This document shows, in pieces, positions 1-7,055 of a stretch of DNA of 10,658 nt. A program made the position numbers and the translations under genes. Source of the DNA: Clostridia bacterium (GTDB taxonomy: Bacteria; Bacillota_A; Clostridia; Christensenellales; Aristaeellaceae); the NCBI GenBank assembly GCA_017481065.1, contig JAFUPT010000045.1:1-10658 (forward strand). The letters are read 5' to 3'. The notes below the pieces were generated by a model. It saw nothing but the letters and a program-made list of their open reading frames with translations, was not told where the DNA came from and did no database searches. Numbering within the stretch: position 1 is the stretch's first letter; every line of letters starts with the position of its first letter.

Positions 1-581
1 TTGACGAGCCGCTCTCCAACCTGGACGCCAAGCTGCGCGTATACATGCGCACCGAAATCCGCCGCATCCAGCAGCAGTTCGGCATCACCGCCGTATATGT
101 AACCCATGACCAGTCCGAGGCCATGTCCATCTCCGATAAGATCATCATCATGAACAAGGGCGTCATCGCACAGATGGGCACTCCCCATGAGATCTATTAC
201 AGCCCCGTCAGCGAGTTCGTTGCCGACTTCATCGGCGAAGCCAACTTCCTGAAGGTCAAGGTGGAGGACCTCTCCGGCGAGCATGCCACCGTTTCCTACA
301 ACGGCATCCGCTTCGCTGCCAAGAAGCCCGTGAACAACATCAAGGTCGGCGATGAATGCACCCTGATGCTCCGCCCCGAAGGCATCCGCGTGAGCGATTC
401 CGGCATCCTGCCCTGCAAGGTTACCCTGTCCTGCTTCATGGGCTCCTACCAGAATTACCATGTGATGGTGGGCGATAAGCAGGTTTCCATCACCGATAAC
501 CACCCCGTCGGACGCAAGGTGTTCAATGTGGGCGATGAAGTCTTCCTCGATTTCAGCCCCGTGGATACGCATCTGATGTAA
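1..581 (+). CDS. ABC transporter ATP-binding protein, UgpC/MsmK/MalK type (3' part)
   Basis: The reading frame is open from base 3 and enters the window inside the Walker B/D-loop (DEPLSNLDAKLR), so about half of the protein (some 192 residues) is present and the Walker A and ABC signature lie upstream. After the D-loop comes the H-loop (VTHDQSEAMSISDKI), then the MGTPHEIYYSP segment that ends the nucleotide-binding domain in this subfamily, then a C-terminal TOBE/MOP-like beta domain (roughly the last 110 residues, including LMLRPEGIRV). Family knowledge: such ATPases power import of oligosaccharides, glycerol-3-phosphate or related solutes together with two membrane permeases and a binding protein, and one ATPase may serve several importers. 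The substrate cannot be read from this fragment, and no permease is in the window. The gene ends with TAA and is followed by a hairpin pair and a strong terminator. Confidence 0.95.
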   Translation, partial: DEPLSNLDAKLRVYMRTEIRRIQQQFGITAVYVTHDQSEAMSISDKIIIMNKGVIAQMGTPHEIYYSPVSEFVADFIGEANFLKVKVEDLSGEHATVSYNGIRFAAKKPVNNIKVGDECTLMLRPEGIRVSDSGILPCKVTLSCFMGSYQNYHVMVGDKQVSITDNHPVGRKVFNVGDEVFLDFSPVDTHLM

Positions 582-597
582 GGAGAGTGGGGGGACG

Positions 598-651
598 CTT
601 AGGGGACGCCGTCCCCTAAGAACCCCTGCCAGGGGAAATGATTTCCCCTGG
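598..651 (+). repeat. Hairpin pair, modular palindromic repeat copy A
   Basis: There are two perfect palindromes. 598-620 has arms CTTAGGGGAC and GTCCCCTAAG around GCC. 629-651 has arms CCAGGGGAAA and TTTCCCCTGG around TGA. Both follow a 10-3-10 plan and lie between the ABC gene stop and the terminator. Related but non-identical pairs occur at 1645-1715, 7056-7104, 7207-7258 and 8189-8242. Confidence 0.85.
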
Positions 652-662
652 ACCCCTCGGCA

Positions 663-695
663 AAAAAATCGACCCCGGAGCGGGGTCGATTTTTT
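663..695. terminator. Bidirectional intrinsic terminator
   Basis: A six-A run, arm TCGACCCC, loop GGAGC, arm GGGGTCGA and a six-T run form a strong hairpin ending in U. Because of the symmetric A and T tracts it can end transcripts from both sides: the ABC gene on + and the gene at 789-1463 on -. The whole 33-nt element recurs exactly at 7117-7149. Confidence 0.9.
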
Positions 696-711
696 AATGG
701 GGATAAGGGGG

Positions 712-773
712 AATCCAAGCCTCCCCTGTGCAAGGGGAGGTGGACTGCGAAGCAGGCCGGAGGGGTTGTCCAC
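712..773 (+). repeat. Structured G/C-rich intergenic repeat, left copy
   Basis: The stretch folds into CCTCCCCT (720-727) with AGGGGAGG (733-740), then GTGGAC (740-745) with GTCCAC (768-773) enclosing a small CTGC-GAA-GCAG hairpin (745-755). A diverged, inverted relative lies at 1538-1595. It resembles short structured repeats I recall from gut clostridial genomes, but I could not search for it. It ends 16 bases from the stop of the next gene. Confidence 0.6.
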
Positions 774-788
774 CCGTGCTTTTCTTGC

Positions 789-1463
789 CTATTCTTCTGC
801 CATGCTTCCCCCGTGCCGCAGGATCCAGTTGACGATGTTCTGGTCGGCCCAGGTGCAGGCGGTGATGGTTTTGCCGTCGTGTCCGGTGAAGCAGAGCTTG
901 CAGATGGAGATAATTGTTCCGCTGCTGCCCTTGAATGAAGGAGTGTGCCATTTGAAGACCAGCTTGCGAACGGGGCATTGAAAGTTGATGCCGGCGGCAT
1001 GCAGTATGACGCTGTGTTTGCTGCCCACGCGGATGAACCATTCATCGTCCGCATAGCCCCATGCGCCATTCAGCCAGTAAAGCTGTTTGCCGGAGAAGAT
1101 TTCATTGAAGTTTGGAATCTTGCGAAGCACTGCCAGCGGTGAACAGAGGGATTGGAGGAGCGGAAAGCATATCATCAGAACAAAGGCAGAAATCAGAAGA
1201 AAGCTGGCCAGGGCGGATATCAAAGCCATGCGCCGGAACAAACAGGCCGCTGCGAAAAGGGCGGCAGCTGGCACCAGTACGAAAAGCAGCCTGTGGATGT
1301 ATGGCCACAGGGCGATGCGGTACAGGTTTTTTACTGTAATGGGAGGATAGGAGGCTTCATTCCGGGCAACGTTTTTTGCGCTTTTGCGCAGGGACAAGCG
1401 GTGCAACAGGATGGAAACGATAGGTATCAGTGCCAGAAAAAACAGGTTATTATCGTTTCTCAT
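789..1463 (-). CDS. Unrecognised membrane protein, three N-terminal TM segments
   Basis: 224 residues, not recognised as a named family. The start ATG (1461-1463) is preceded by AGGAGTG at good spacing. Hydrophobic segments lie near residues 6-22, 57-77 and 80-105. About 115 soluble residues follow, including YADDEWFIRVG, VRKLVFKWHTP and FTGHDGKTITACTWADQN. This tail alternates beta-like strands and could be a small beta domain of the PH or YcxB kind, which is only an impression. The gene is visibly less GC-rich than the operon beside it. I found no convincing -35/-10 pair upstream, although terminator 1602-1632 separates it from the operon to its right. Composite repeats flank it on both sides in inverted orientation, so it may be an accessory insertion. 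Confidence 0.75.
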   Translation of the reverse strand: MRNDNNLFFLALIPIVSILLHRLSLRKSAKNVARNEASYPPITVKNLYRIALWPYIHRLLFVLVPAAALFAAACLFRRMALISALASFLLISAFVLMICFPLLQSLCSPLAVLRKIPNFNEIFSGKQLYWLNGAWGYADDEWFIRVGSKHSVILHAAGINFQCPVRKLVFKWHTPSFKGSSGTIISICKLCFTGHDGKTITACTWADQNIVNWILRHGGSMAEE

Positions 1464-1537
1464 GGGAAGTTCACTCCTATATGGGTCAGTTGGCGGGGTA
1501 TGAGCATTGCGCCCCGGGGCCGGCTTTGTTGGGACTA

Positions 1538-1595
1538 GCCCTCAGTAACCTTCGGTGACAGCTCCTTTGGCAAGGGGAGCCGGGGAGGTGTTCCC
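1538..1595 (-). repeat. Structured G/C-rich intergenic repeat, right copy (inverted relative of 712-773)
   Basis: It contains an imperfect hairpin GTAACC-TTC-GGTGAC (1545-1559), then GCTCC...GGGGAGC (1561-1580). Compared in reverse with 712-773 it shares the order of a small trinucleotide-loop hairpin followed by a CTCC/GGGGAG stem, but the sequence is well diverged. It occupies most of the 1464-1601 spacer. Nothing else was recognised there. Confidence 0.5.
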
Positions 1596-1601
1596 ATTTT
1601 C

Positions 1602-1632
1602 AAAAATCGACCTCGCTCCGAGGTCGATTTTT
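1602..1632. terminator. Bidirectional intrinsic terminator of the 4529-1725 operon
   Basis: Arms AAAAATCGACCTC and GAGGTCGATTTTT surround loop GCTCC. Read on the minus strand it is the same element as 663-695, with loop GGAGC kept and one stem pair changed from C:G to T:A on both sides. It lies about 90 nt past the stop of the YbaK-like gene and terminates that operon. Confidence 0.88.
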
Positions 1633-1644
1633 ATTCTGGGGTTT

Positions 1645-1715
1645 CCAAAGGGAATCATTCCCTTTGGCAGGGTGCAGGGACAGAGTCCCTGCCGGGGTCT
1701 GGGGCAGAGCTCCAG
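1645..1715 (-). repeat. Hairpin set, modular palindromic repeat copy B
   Basis: Three palindromes are present: 1645-1667 (arms CCAAAGGGAA and TTCCCTTTGG, loop TCA), 1674-1692 (GCAGGGAC and GTCCCTGC, loop AGA) and 1699-1715 (CTGGGGC and GCTCCAG with one G:U pair). On the minus strand the order is operon stop, hairpins, terminator, which is the same polarity as copies A and C relative to their upstream genes. Confidence 0.82.
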
Positions 1716-1724
1716 CGTTCCCCC

Positions 1725-2198
1725 TTAAGCGTCAAGCTCCTTGGCTACATCCACCCAGGCCACATACTCCGAGGCGGTTTCCAGCTCGGGAATGGTGAGC
1801 CGGACTGCGGAGCTGGAGGTGCCTGCGGCGGGATAGACGATATCGAAGCGCTTCATGGATACATCGAGGTAGATCTTCACGCCCTCGTTTACGCCGAAGG
1901 GACACACGCCGCCCACGGCGTGGCCGATCATCTCGGCGGCCTGCTCATGGCCGAGCATTTTGGCCTTGGTGTGGAAGGTATCCTTAAATTTGCGGTTGTC
2001 CACGCGGATATCGCCGGCGGCAACGATGAGGATGGCCGCGCCGTCCACGAGGTAGCTCAGCGTTTTGGCGATGCGGGCGGGTTCCACGCCCACGGCCTGG
2101 GCCGCCAGCTCCACAGTGGCACTGGAAACATCGAATTCCTGGATGCGGTCTTCAAGATTGTATTTTTTCAGGTGCGCGCGTGCGCGTTCCATAGACAT
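1725..2198 (-). CDS. YbaK/EbsC-family aminoacyl-tRNA deacylase
   Basis: 157 residues, the full length for a stand-alone YbaK/ProX-like domain. Family role: hydrolysis of mischarged aminoacyl-tRNAs in the cytoplasm, such as Cys-tRNA(Pro) or Ala-tRNA(Pro). Seen here: SSATVELAAQAVGV, then IAKTL with Lys45 at the place of the conserved catalytic-site lysine, AGDIRVDNRKFKD, the family hallmark GGVCPFG (96-102) and a Gly/Ser-rich stretch AAGTSSSAVRL near 124-134. GGAGGAA before ATG 2196-2198 supports this start; Met3 is an alternative. It is the last gene of a four-gene operon, 18 nt after the membrane protein gene, and is followed by hairpins and a terminator. The exact tRNA and amino-acid specificity cannot be told. 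Confidence 0.9.
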   Translation of the reverse strand: MSMERARAHLKKYNLEDRIQEFDVSSATVELAAQAVGVEPARIAKTLSYLVDGAAILIVAAGDIRVDNRKFKDTFHTKAKMLGHEQAAEMIGHAVGGVCPFGVNEGVKIYLDVSMKRFDIVYPAAGTSSSAVRLTIPELETASEYVAWVDVAKELDA

Positions 2199-2216
2199 GG
2201 CTTTTGTTCCTCCGAA

Positions 2217-2558
2217 TTATCTGATTAATTTGATTTCACCGATGAAGGGCAGCTGGCATACGCGGTCGTTGCTCAATAGCTGCACCATGCAGAGCACGCC
2301 CACCAGCAGCAGCGCGAAGCCGCAGAGCCCGCCAACCAGGCGGAACAGCCAGCCCACCAGCGGAATTCCGCCGAAGATGGAAAAGAGTATGCGCACCAGC
2401 ACATGCACGATCAGCAGAAGCAGGCCCTGGTTTGCGCAATACTTGCCCAGCGGCGAATGCTTGCATTTGATCAGGGGCAGAAAAAACAGCAGGTAGCCCA
2501 GCGCCGCCCATACGCGGTTGCGGGCGATGTCCTCCGTGGTGAAATTGCGCTCATCCAT
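2217..2558 (-). CDS. Small membrane protein, DUF4870/Tic20-like
   Basis: 113 residues with hydrophobic segments near 17-32, 45-65 and 68-95. The segment CKHSPLGKYCANQGLLLL resembles the (H)ANQGL motif of bacterial DUF4870/Tic20-like small membrane proteins, whose function is poorly defined. The N-terminus (MDERNFTTEDIARN) is short, acidic and likely cytoplasmic. AAGGAGGAA precedes ATG 2556-2558, and this Shine-Dalgarno sequence overlaps the TAA stop of the upstream gene, so the two are translationally close. It sits third in the operon. The family assignment is from memory of the motif and is moderate. Confidence 0.75.
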   Translation of the reverse strand: MDERNFTTEDIARNRVWAALGYLLFFLPLIKCKHSPLGKYCANQGLLLLIVHVLVRILFSIFGGIPLVGWLFRLVGGLCGFALLLVGVLCMVQLLSNDRVCQLPFIGEIKLIR

Positions 2559-2570
2559 GGTATTTCCTCC

Positions 2571-3407
2571 TTATCGGTTCAGATACTGCGCGGTGGCGGC
2601 GCCGCCGTTCAGCGATACATGCACGCCCAGCGTGCATTCCTGGGTGATGAAAGTTTCATAGCCTGCTTTTTTCAGGTTTTTCAGCACGGTGGGGTCCGGG
2701 GTATCGGATTTTTCTTTGGTGCTGGTGGAGATCACGGCGATTTGCGCGCCGCAGGCGTTGATCAGCTGCTTGGAGCAGGCGTCGCTATCGGCATGGTTGG
2801 GAACCTTTAAAACATCGCAGCGCAGATCCGCCCTGGATTGCAGCAGCAGGGCTTCCTCGATGCGCTCCATATCGCCGCAGAGCAGGATGCGCCCATCCGG
2901 GGAATCCAGCATCATAACGAGGGAATTATCATCCTCGTTGCCGGGAATTTCCTCCTCCGGGGCCAGCACATGAAGCACCGCGCCGGAATTTCCCATGGGC
3001 ACGCTGTCTCCCGCGCCCAGCCAGGTTACTTCCAGATCCAGCTTTTCAACGGTCTTCACCGCCTGGTGCTTCTTCAGCGTGGTTTCCGGGTAGTATTTCG
3101 AGGCATAGATCGCGCGGATTTCGATATCGCTCTTGCGCAGCCACTTCAATCCGCCGGTGTGATCCTTGTCCGTGTGGGTGATGAACACCGCGTCCAGGGC
3201 TTCGACGCCCCAATATTCCAGCGCGGCCTCCACGGCATGCTGGGCGTCCTTTTTGCCAGTATCCACCAGGCACACATAGTCTCCGGCGCGCAGGAGCAGG
3301 GCGTCGCCCTTTCCCACGCTGGCAGAGAGCATTTCCACCTCGGCATTCGCCGCGCATGCGGGCAATATCATCATCAACACCACCAGAAGAAGCAGGATTT
3401 TGCGCAT
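2571..3407 (-). CDS. Exported ComEC/Rec2-like metallo-beta-lactamase-fold hydrolase
   Basis: 278 residues. The N-terminus (MRKILLLLVVLMMILPACA) is a signal peptide. LPAC could be a lipobox with Cys18, or cleavage could follow ANA, so the protein acts outside the membrane. The metal motif HTDKDHTGG (His78, Asp80, Asp82, His83) is the HxDxDH version typical of the ComEC C-terminal domain and its stand-alone relatives. N161-S162 and ILLCGD (174-179) match later conserved motifs. The usual HHG after LKVP is NHA here (204-206), so one expected histidine is missing. The substrate is unknown; related domains hydrolyse nucleic acids or other phosphodiesters. ATG 3405-3407 abuts the TAA of the oxidoreductase gene, and its GGAGGT site lies inside the end of that gene, which implies coupled translation. 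Confidence 0.88.
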   Translation of the reverse strand: MRKILLLLVVLMMILPACAANAEVEMLSASVGKGDALLLRAGDYVCLVDTGKKDAQHAVEAALEYWGVEALDAVFITHTDKDHTGGLKWLRKSDIEIRAIYASKYYPETTLKKHQAVKTVEKLDLEVTWLGAGDSVPMGNSGAVLHVLAPEEEIPGNEDDNSLVMMLDSPDGRILLCGDMERIEEALLLQSRADLRCDVLKVPNHADSDACSKQLINACGAQIAVISTSTKEKSDTPDPTVLKNLKKAGYETFITQECTLGVHVSLNGGAATAQYLNR

Positions 3408-4529
3408 TTATACCTCCATCCACTCGCCGCACCGGTCGGAAGCGTGCAGGGTCTCCATCAGCTGCTGCAGGCGCGCGCCGTCGGCGATGCTGCACTCGCT
3501 CCTGCGGCCGTGGGCCACGTCGTCGAGGAAGGTGTAGAAGCAATGGGTGTGGCCGCGGTCCCAGCCCACGGAATTTTTCGGCGGCAGGAATACGCCGCCC
3601 GGGGCGGGATAGCGGGATGCGGTTTCGATGCGGATATAGCCCCTCAGGCCGCCGATGGGAGCGCCGGGAGCGGAGCAATCATAGTATTCCAGGTAGTTCG
3701 GCTCCATGGAATTCCAGCGCATCGCGCCCTTTTCGCCCAGGATTTCGAAGGTGAGATCATCGTTGGAGGCGGTGGCAATCTTGCTGGCCTCAATGGTGCC
3801 GATGGCGCCATCCGCCATCTCAAAGAGGGCGAGGGCATAATCATCGGAGAGGGCGGTTTCCACGCCGCCATCCTTGGTGGGGCGGGAGGCATAGAGGGTG
3901 CGGGTTTTGCAGAGCACCTTCTTGGGATAGCCCAGCATCCAGGTCATCAGATCCAGCACATGGCTGCCCATATCCAGCAGCACGCCGCCCTGCATCTGCT
4001 GCTTCCAGCCGATGGGCTTGTTGGGATCGATGGAGCCGGAATGGTGGTAGCGGGCCTGGAACTGCATGATGCGGCCGATCCTGCCCTCCTCAACCAGCTG
4101 CTTGGCGCGCAGGGTGGCGGGGAAATAGCGGTTGTTGAACACGATGCGGGTGTTTACATCCGCCTTCGCGGCGGCTTCGGCGATGCGCTTTGCGCTTTCG
4201 GCGGTGACGGCCAGCGGCTTTTCGACAAACACATGCTTGCCGGCTTCGAGGGCGGCGATCACCATCTCCTCGTGCTGGTCGTTGGGGGTGCAGATGGCCA
4301 CTACATCGATATCCTCCATGGCCAGCAGCTCGCGGTAATCATCGGTGCAGCGCGCAAAGCCGCAGCTGCGCATGGCCTCCCGGGCCTTTTCAATGCGGCG
4401 GGAGCAGATGCAGCCGAGCTTTACTTCGAAATCCGCGCCCGGGTAAAACAGGGGGATGGAGCGCAGGGCATGGGTGTGGGTAAGTCCCATGAAGCCCCAG
4501 CCGATCACGCCTACGGAAATGGTTTTCAT
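3408..4529 (-). CDS. Gfo/Idh/MocA-family NAD(P)-dependent oxidoreductase
   Basis: 373 residues from the chosen start, the usual size. Rossmann nucleotide-binding motif GVIGWGFMG (7-15), VAICTPNDQH (77-86), the family signature EKP (103-105), and the C-terminal domain motif GGVLLDMGSHVLDLMTW with Asp186 and His190 at the usual catalytic positions. Family members oxidise or reduce sugars, inositols, amino sugars and related polyols with NAD(P); the substrate here is unknown. The frame extends upstream to 4595, but that extension would run through the promoter at 4567-4595. GGAGG lies 10 nt before ATG 4527-4529, so the shorter start was chosen. It is the first gene of the operon with the metallo-hydrolase, the small membrane protein and the YbaK-like protein. 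Confidence 0.92.
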   Translation of the reverse strand: MKTISVGVIGWGFMGLTHTHALRSIPLFYPGADFEVKLGCICSRRIEKAREAMRSCGFARCTDDYRELLAMEDIDVVAICTPNDQHEEMVIAALEAGKHVFVEKPLAVTAESAKRIAEAAAKADVNTRIVFNNRYFPATLRAKQLVEEGRIGRIMQFQARYHHSGSIDPNKPIGWKQQMQGGVLLDMGSHVLDLMTWMLGYPKKVLCKTRTLYASRPTKDGGVETALSDDYALALFEMADGAIGTIEASKIATASNDDLTFEILGEKGAMRWNSMEPNYLEYYDCSAPGAPIGGLRGYIRIETASRYPAPGGVFLPPKNSVGWDRGHTHCFYTFLDDVAHGRRSECSIADGARLQQLMETLHASDRCGEWMEV

Positions 4530-4566
4530 ATTGATGAATCCTCCAAAAGAACAATTTTCTATTATA

Positions 4567-4595
4567 ATTATACTGTCTGCGTGGATTCCATGCAA
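4567..4595 (-). promoter_or_regulatory. Sigma-A promoter of the oxidoreductase operon
   Basis: On the minus strand, TTGCAT (4590-4595), a 17-nt spacer and a perfect TATAAT (4567-4572), followed at once by a second TATAAT (4561-4566). The -35 box is weak. It lies about 40 nt upstream of the chosen ATG. Confidence 0.75.
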
Positions 4596-4659
4596 GCCCT
4601 TTTTTATCGGGAAGGCCCACAGATGCTTTTCAGAACAATAACGTATCCTACATTTCGGC

Positions 4660-4689
4660 TTGACAAATACCTTATGAAAATGATAAAAT
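4660..4689 (+). promoter_or_regulatory. Sigma-A promoter of the 727-residue protein gene
   Basis: Perfect TTGACA (4660-4665), an 18-nt spacer and TAAAAT (4684-4689). Transcription from here gives an unusually long leader of about 160 nt before ATG 4859. I see no recognisable riboswitch, leader peptide or strong terminator hairpin in the leader. A TTGACC at 4755 has no properly spaced -10. Confidence 0.72.
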
Positions 4690-4858
4690 ATAGCAAATCA
4701 TCATAAACGTGTAAATTTTTATGCATAACGGTGGGGCGCGGGGAATACCGGCGCTTGACCGCGTTTTGTGCATATAAATGAAATACGCCGGGATTTTTAT
4801 CGCGCCGGGGCAAAGCATCGGGGCGGTTGAAATAGATTAAATTAAACGGAGGATGAAT

Positions 4859-7042
4859 ATGCTGCCGGGCAGACTGTGTATCGGTATCCTCGAGGAAGAT
4901 AATCCTCTAAAATCCTATTTCCGCCTCAAACCCTTGTTGGTGGAGTGCGAAGGCAAGTATGAAGTCTTCGATGGCGAGGCGGTGTATCCGGAGGATGGCT
5001 GCATCCGCATCGTGCCGGATAAGAATGAATCCAGCCATTTCAAGGGCCGCATGCGCCGCATGGGCCGCTATTGCGTGCTGGATTTGCGGGAACACACCGG
5101 CGAAAATGATAAAATCCGTCCCAATAAAAATTATCGCGGCGATGAAAGCGAAAGGAACGCCCACATCGTCTATTCCGATGTGGTGCGCGAGCCCGCAGCG
5201 GATATGATCTTTGAAATCGCCGCCTTTGACCATGAGAGCGGCATCTGGGAGGGGGAAGCGCCGGGCACGCCGCGCATCCTGTCCCCCGAAAGCCTGGATA
5301 CCTGGCGTTTCATGCCCGCTGAGGAGGGCGAGCTCGCCCATGTGGAGCGGGATGGCCAGGCCCTGCGGGAGGATGAGATCCAGCGCTTCGATATCCCCGG
5401 CTTCCCGGGACAGACGCTGCAGCTGGCCATCCGCCTGCCCGCCGCGCTTCCCTCTGTGCTGGGCGTGCCTGCGCCCAAGGCCGAGCCCGCGCCGGAGCAG
5501 CCCAAGCCCGCGCCGAGGCCCGCAGCCGAGGAAAAGCCCTGGATCAGCCATGATCATATGCCCCCGCCGCCTCCGCAGCCGTCGGGCGTGCATCTAAGCC
5601 CCATGCAGCAGACGCTGCTGGCCCAGAGCGGCTTGAATCCCCGCCGCAACCGCAGCCTGCAGGAAATTATTGAAGAAAAATGGCGGCATTCCCGGGTGGA
5701 CCAGCTTGGCCATCCCATTCCCGCCCAGGCCATGGGCCAGCCGGTGGAAAGCCCGGTGGACCGGGCCATAAACGCCCTGCGGGATGCATGGAATATCCCG
5801 GAAATCCGCGGCCAGCTGGTGGAAGCACTCGGCGGCATGCATGAGCTCTCCTATCGCGTGGAGCATCATAAGCTCAATACTGCGGAGGCCGAGCGCCGCC
5901 GTGAGCTGGAGGATATGGAGGCCGAGCGCCTGCGCGCGCTGGCCGATTTGGATAAGCTCCGCCGGGACAAGAAGGCCCTGCGGGATAGCTTCAAGCAGGA
6001 AATCCGCCAGGAAGAGGCCGATGCATTCAAGGATGCTGTGGAGCGCACCAAGGCCGCCCAGGCGGAATGCACCAAATATGAGGCCGCCGCTGAGGAGGCC
6101 CGCAAGGGTGCTGAGCTGGCGCAGGACGCCTTCCGCTCTCTGAAGGACGGCCGCTTCGAAGAAAAGCTACGGGATTTTGCCCTCACCAGCCGCGCTGCCG
6201 AGCTCCTCGGGAAGGCCGGGGACGAGCAGCCCGCCGCGCCCGCCGTTTCGGAGGAAGCGCCCAGCAGGGAGGAATGGCTCCAGCGCATGAAGGAAGCCTT
6301 CGCTTCCGAGGGCCTGCACATCAGCCCCATCCAGGCGGCAAATTTGCTGGTATGCGCCGCGCTGGGCGAGAGCATGATCATATCCGGCCCCGCTGCCTGC
6401 GATAAGCTGGCCGCCGCCCGCGCGCTGGGCAAGGCCATGGGCAGCTACCGCGAAATTTCCGGCAGGGACGCCAATGCCGGCGACGCCATCGTTGCCCTGG
6501 TGCCCAATGCCAACCATAAGCCCGGCGCGGATGTTTGCCGCGGGCTCGGCAGGGCGGATCGCCGGGTGGTATCCGTTGTGGCCGATTCCGGCTTCCCCAT
6601 CTCCCCGGAATCCCTGGAGCGCAGCTTCCTGATCCGCATGGAGGCTCCCGCTGCGGACAGCCCGTGGCGGCCGCTGCCGAAGGGCGAATGCGCCCTTGCG
6701 CCCGTTTCCGTTGCCGCGCTGCGATCCGCCGTGCTCGTGGAGGATGGCGAGCTGCCTGCCGCGCTGGAGCGCCGCCTGCAGAAGGTGCGCACCGCGCTTG
6801 CGCAGCACAAGGTGCGCCTGTCAAGGGGCTCCCTGGACGCCATGTGGCATTTCTGCACCGCCATGCTGGCGACCGGCAAGGTTTCCCCCGGCGAGGCGCT
6901 GGATATGGCCTTCGCCCAGAAGGCGCTGCCGGGCGTGCTGGCCGAAGCGCCGGTGGAATGCCTGGTGGAGCTGAAAACCATACTCGCCGATATGCCGCGC
7001 TGCATCGCCATGCTGGATGAACCGCTGCCGATTTTGGTGTGA
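4859..7042 (+). CDS. Unrecognised coiled-coil protein with degenerate McrB/MoxR-like AAA+ domain
   Basis: 727 residues, acidic and cytoplasmic, with no signal or TM segment. Regions: 1-195, a charged, probably beta-rich domain (PEDGCIRIVPDKNES, RMRRMGRYCVLDLRE, ENDKIRPNKNY); 200-245, a Pro-rich linker with PPPPP; 300-335, helical; 338-445, a long Arg/Glu/Ala-rich coiled coil; 485-600, an AAA+-like core. In the core, IISGPAACDKL (507-517) sits where a P-loop is expected but lacks the GK[ST] sequence. No DE Walker B is visible. RVVSVVADSGFPISPESLERSF (569-590) resembles the AAA+ sensor-1 to DRF/Arg stretch. ALDMAFAQKALPG (680-692) resembles the lid of McrB-like proteins. ATP hydrolysis therefore looks lost, so a scaffold or binding role is inferred. 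GGAGG at 4848-4852 leaves no room for ATG 4853, so Met3 (4859, 6-nt spacing) is taken as the start. The gene is monocistronic; no McrC-like partner is adjacent. Confidence 0.85.
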   Translation: MLPGRLCIGILEEDNPLKSYFRLKPLLVECEGKYEVFDGEAVYPEDGCIRIVPDKNESSHFKGRMRRMGRYCVLDLREHTGENDKIRPNKNYRGDESERNAHIVYSDVVREPAADMIFEIAAFDHESGIWEGEAPGTPRILSPESLDTWRFMPAEEGELAHVERDGQALREDEIQRFDIPGFPGQTLQLAIRLPAALPSVLGVPAPKAEPAPEQPKPAPRPAAEEKPWISHDHMPPPPPQPSGVHLSPMQQTLLAQSGLNPRRNRSLQEIIEEKWRHSRVDQLGHPIPAQAMGQPVESPVDRAINALRDAWNIPEIRGQLVEALGGMHELSYRVEHHKLNTAEAERRRELEDMEAERLRALADLDKLRRDKKALRDSFKQEIRQEEADAFKDAVERTKAAQAECTKYEAAAEEARKGAELAQDAFRSLKDGRFEEKLRDFALTSRAAELLGKAGDEQPAAPAVSEEAPSREEWLQRMKEAFASEGLHISPIQAANLLVCAALGESMIISGPAACDKLAAARALGKAMGSYREISGRDANAGDAIVALVPNANHKPGADVCRGLGRADRRVVSVVADSGFPISPESLERSFLIRMEAPAADSPWRPLPKGECALAPVSVAALRSAVLVEDGELPAALERRLQKVRTALAQHKVRLSRGSLDAMWHFCTAMLATGKVSPGEALDMAFAQKALPGVLAEAPVECLVELKTILADMPRCIAMLDEPLPILV

Positions 7043-7055
7043 GGGAGCTGGGCCG

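Noticed and set aside
599..1539. Several open frames overlapping the 789-1463 gene on both strands
   Set aside because: Their products are low-complexity, several run through the repeats or terminator, and none has a ribosome site as good as AGGAGTG before 1463.
4530..4595. N-terminal extension of the oxidoreductase to 4595
   Set aside because: It covers the -35/-10 promoter. The Rossmann strand starts directly after Met at 4529, which has a good ribosome site.
2838..4706. A 622-codon open frame on the plus strand opposite the oxidoreductase and metallo-hydrolase genes
   Set aside because: It lies antisense to two clear conserved genes. The length follows from GC-biased codon use, its product is low-complexity in Gly/Ala/His, and there is no ribosome site.
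4755..4783. A second plus-strand promoter beginning with TTGACC at 4755
   Set aside because: The nearest -10-like TATAAA is only 12 nt away, and nothing suitable lies at 16-18 nt.
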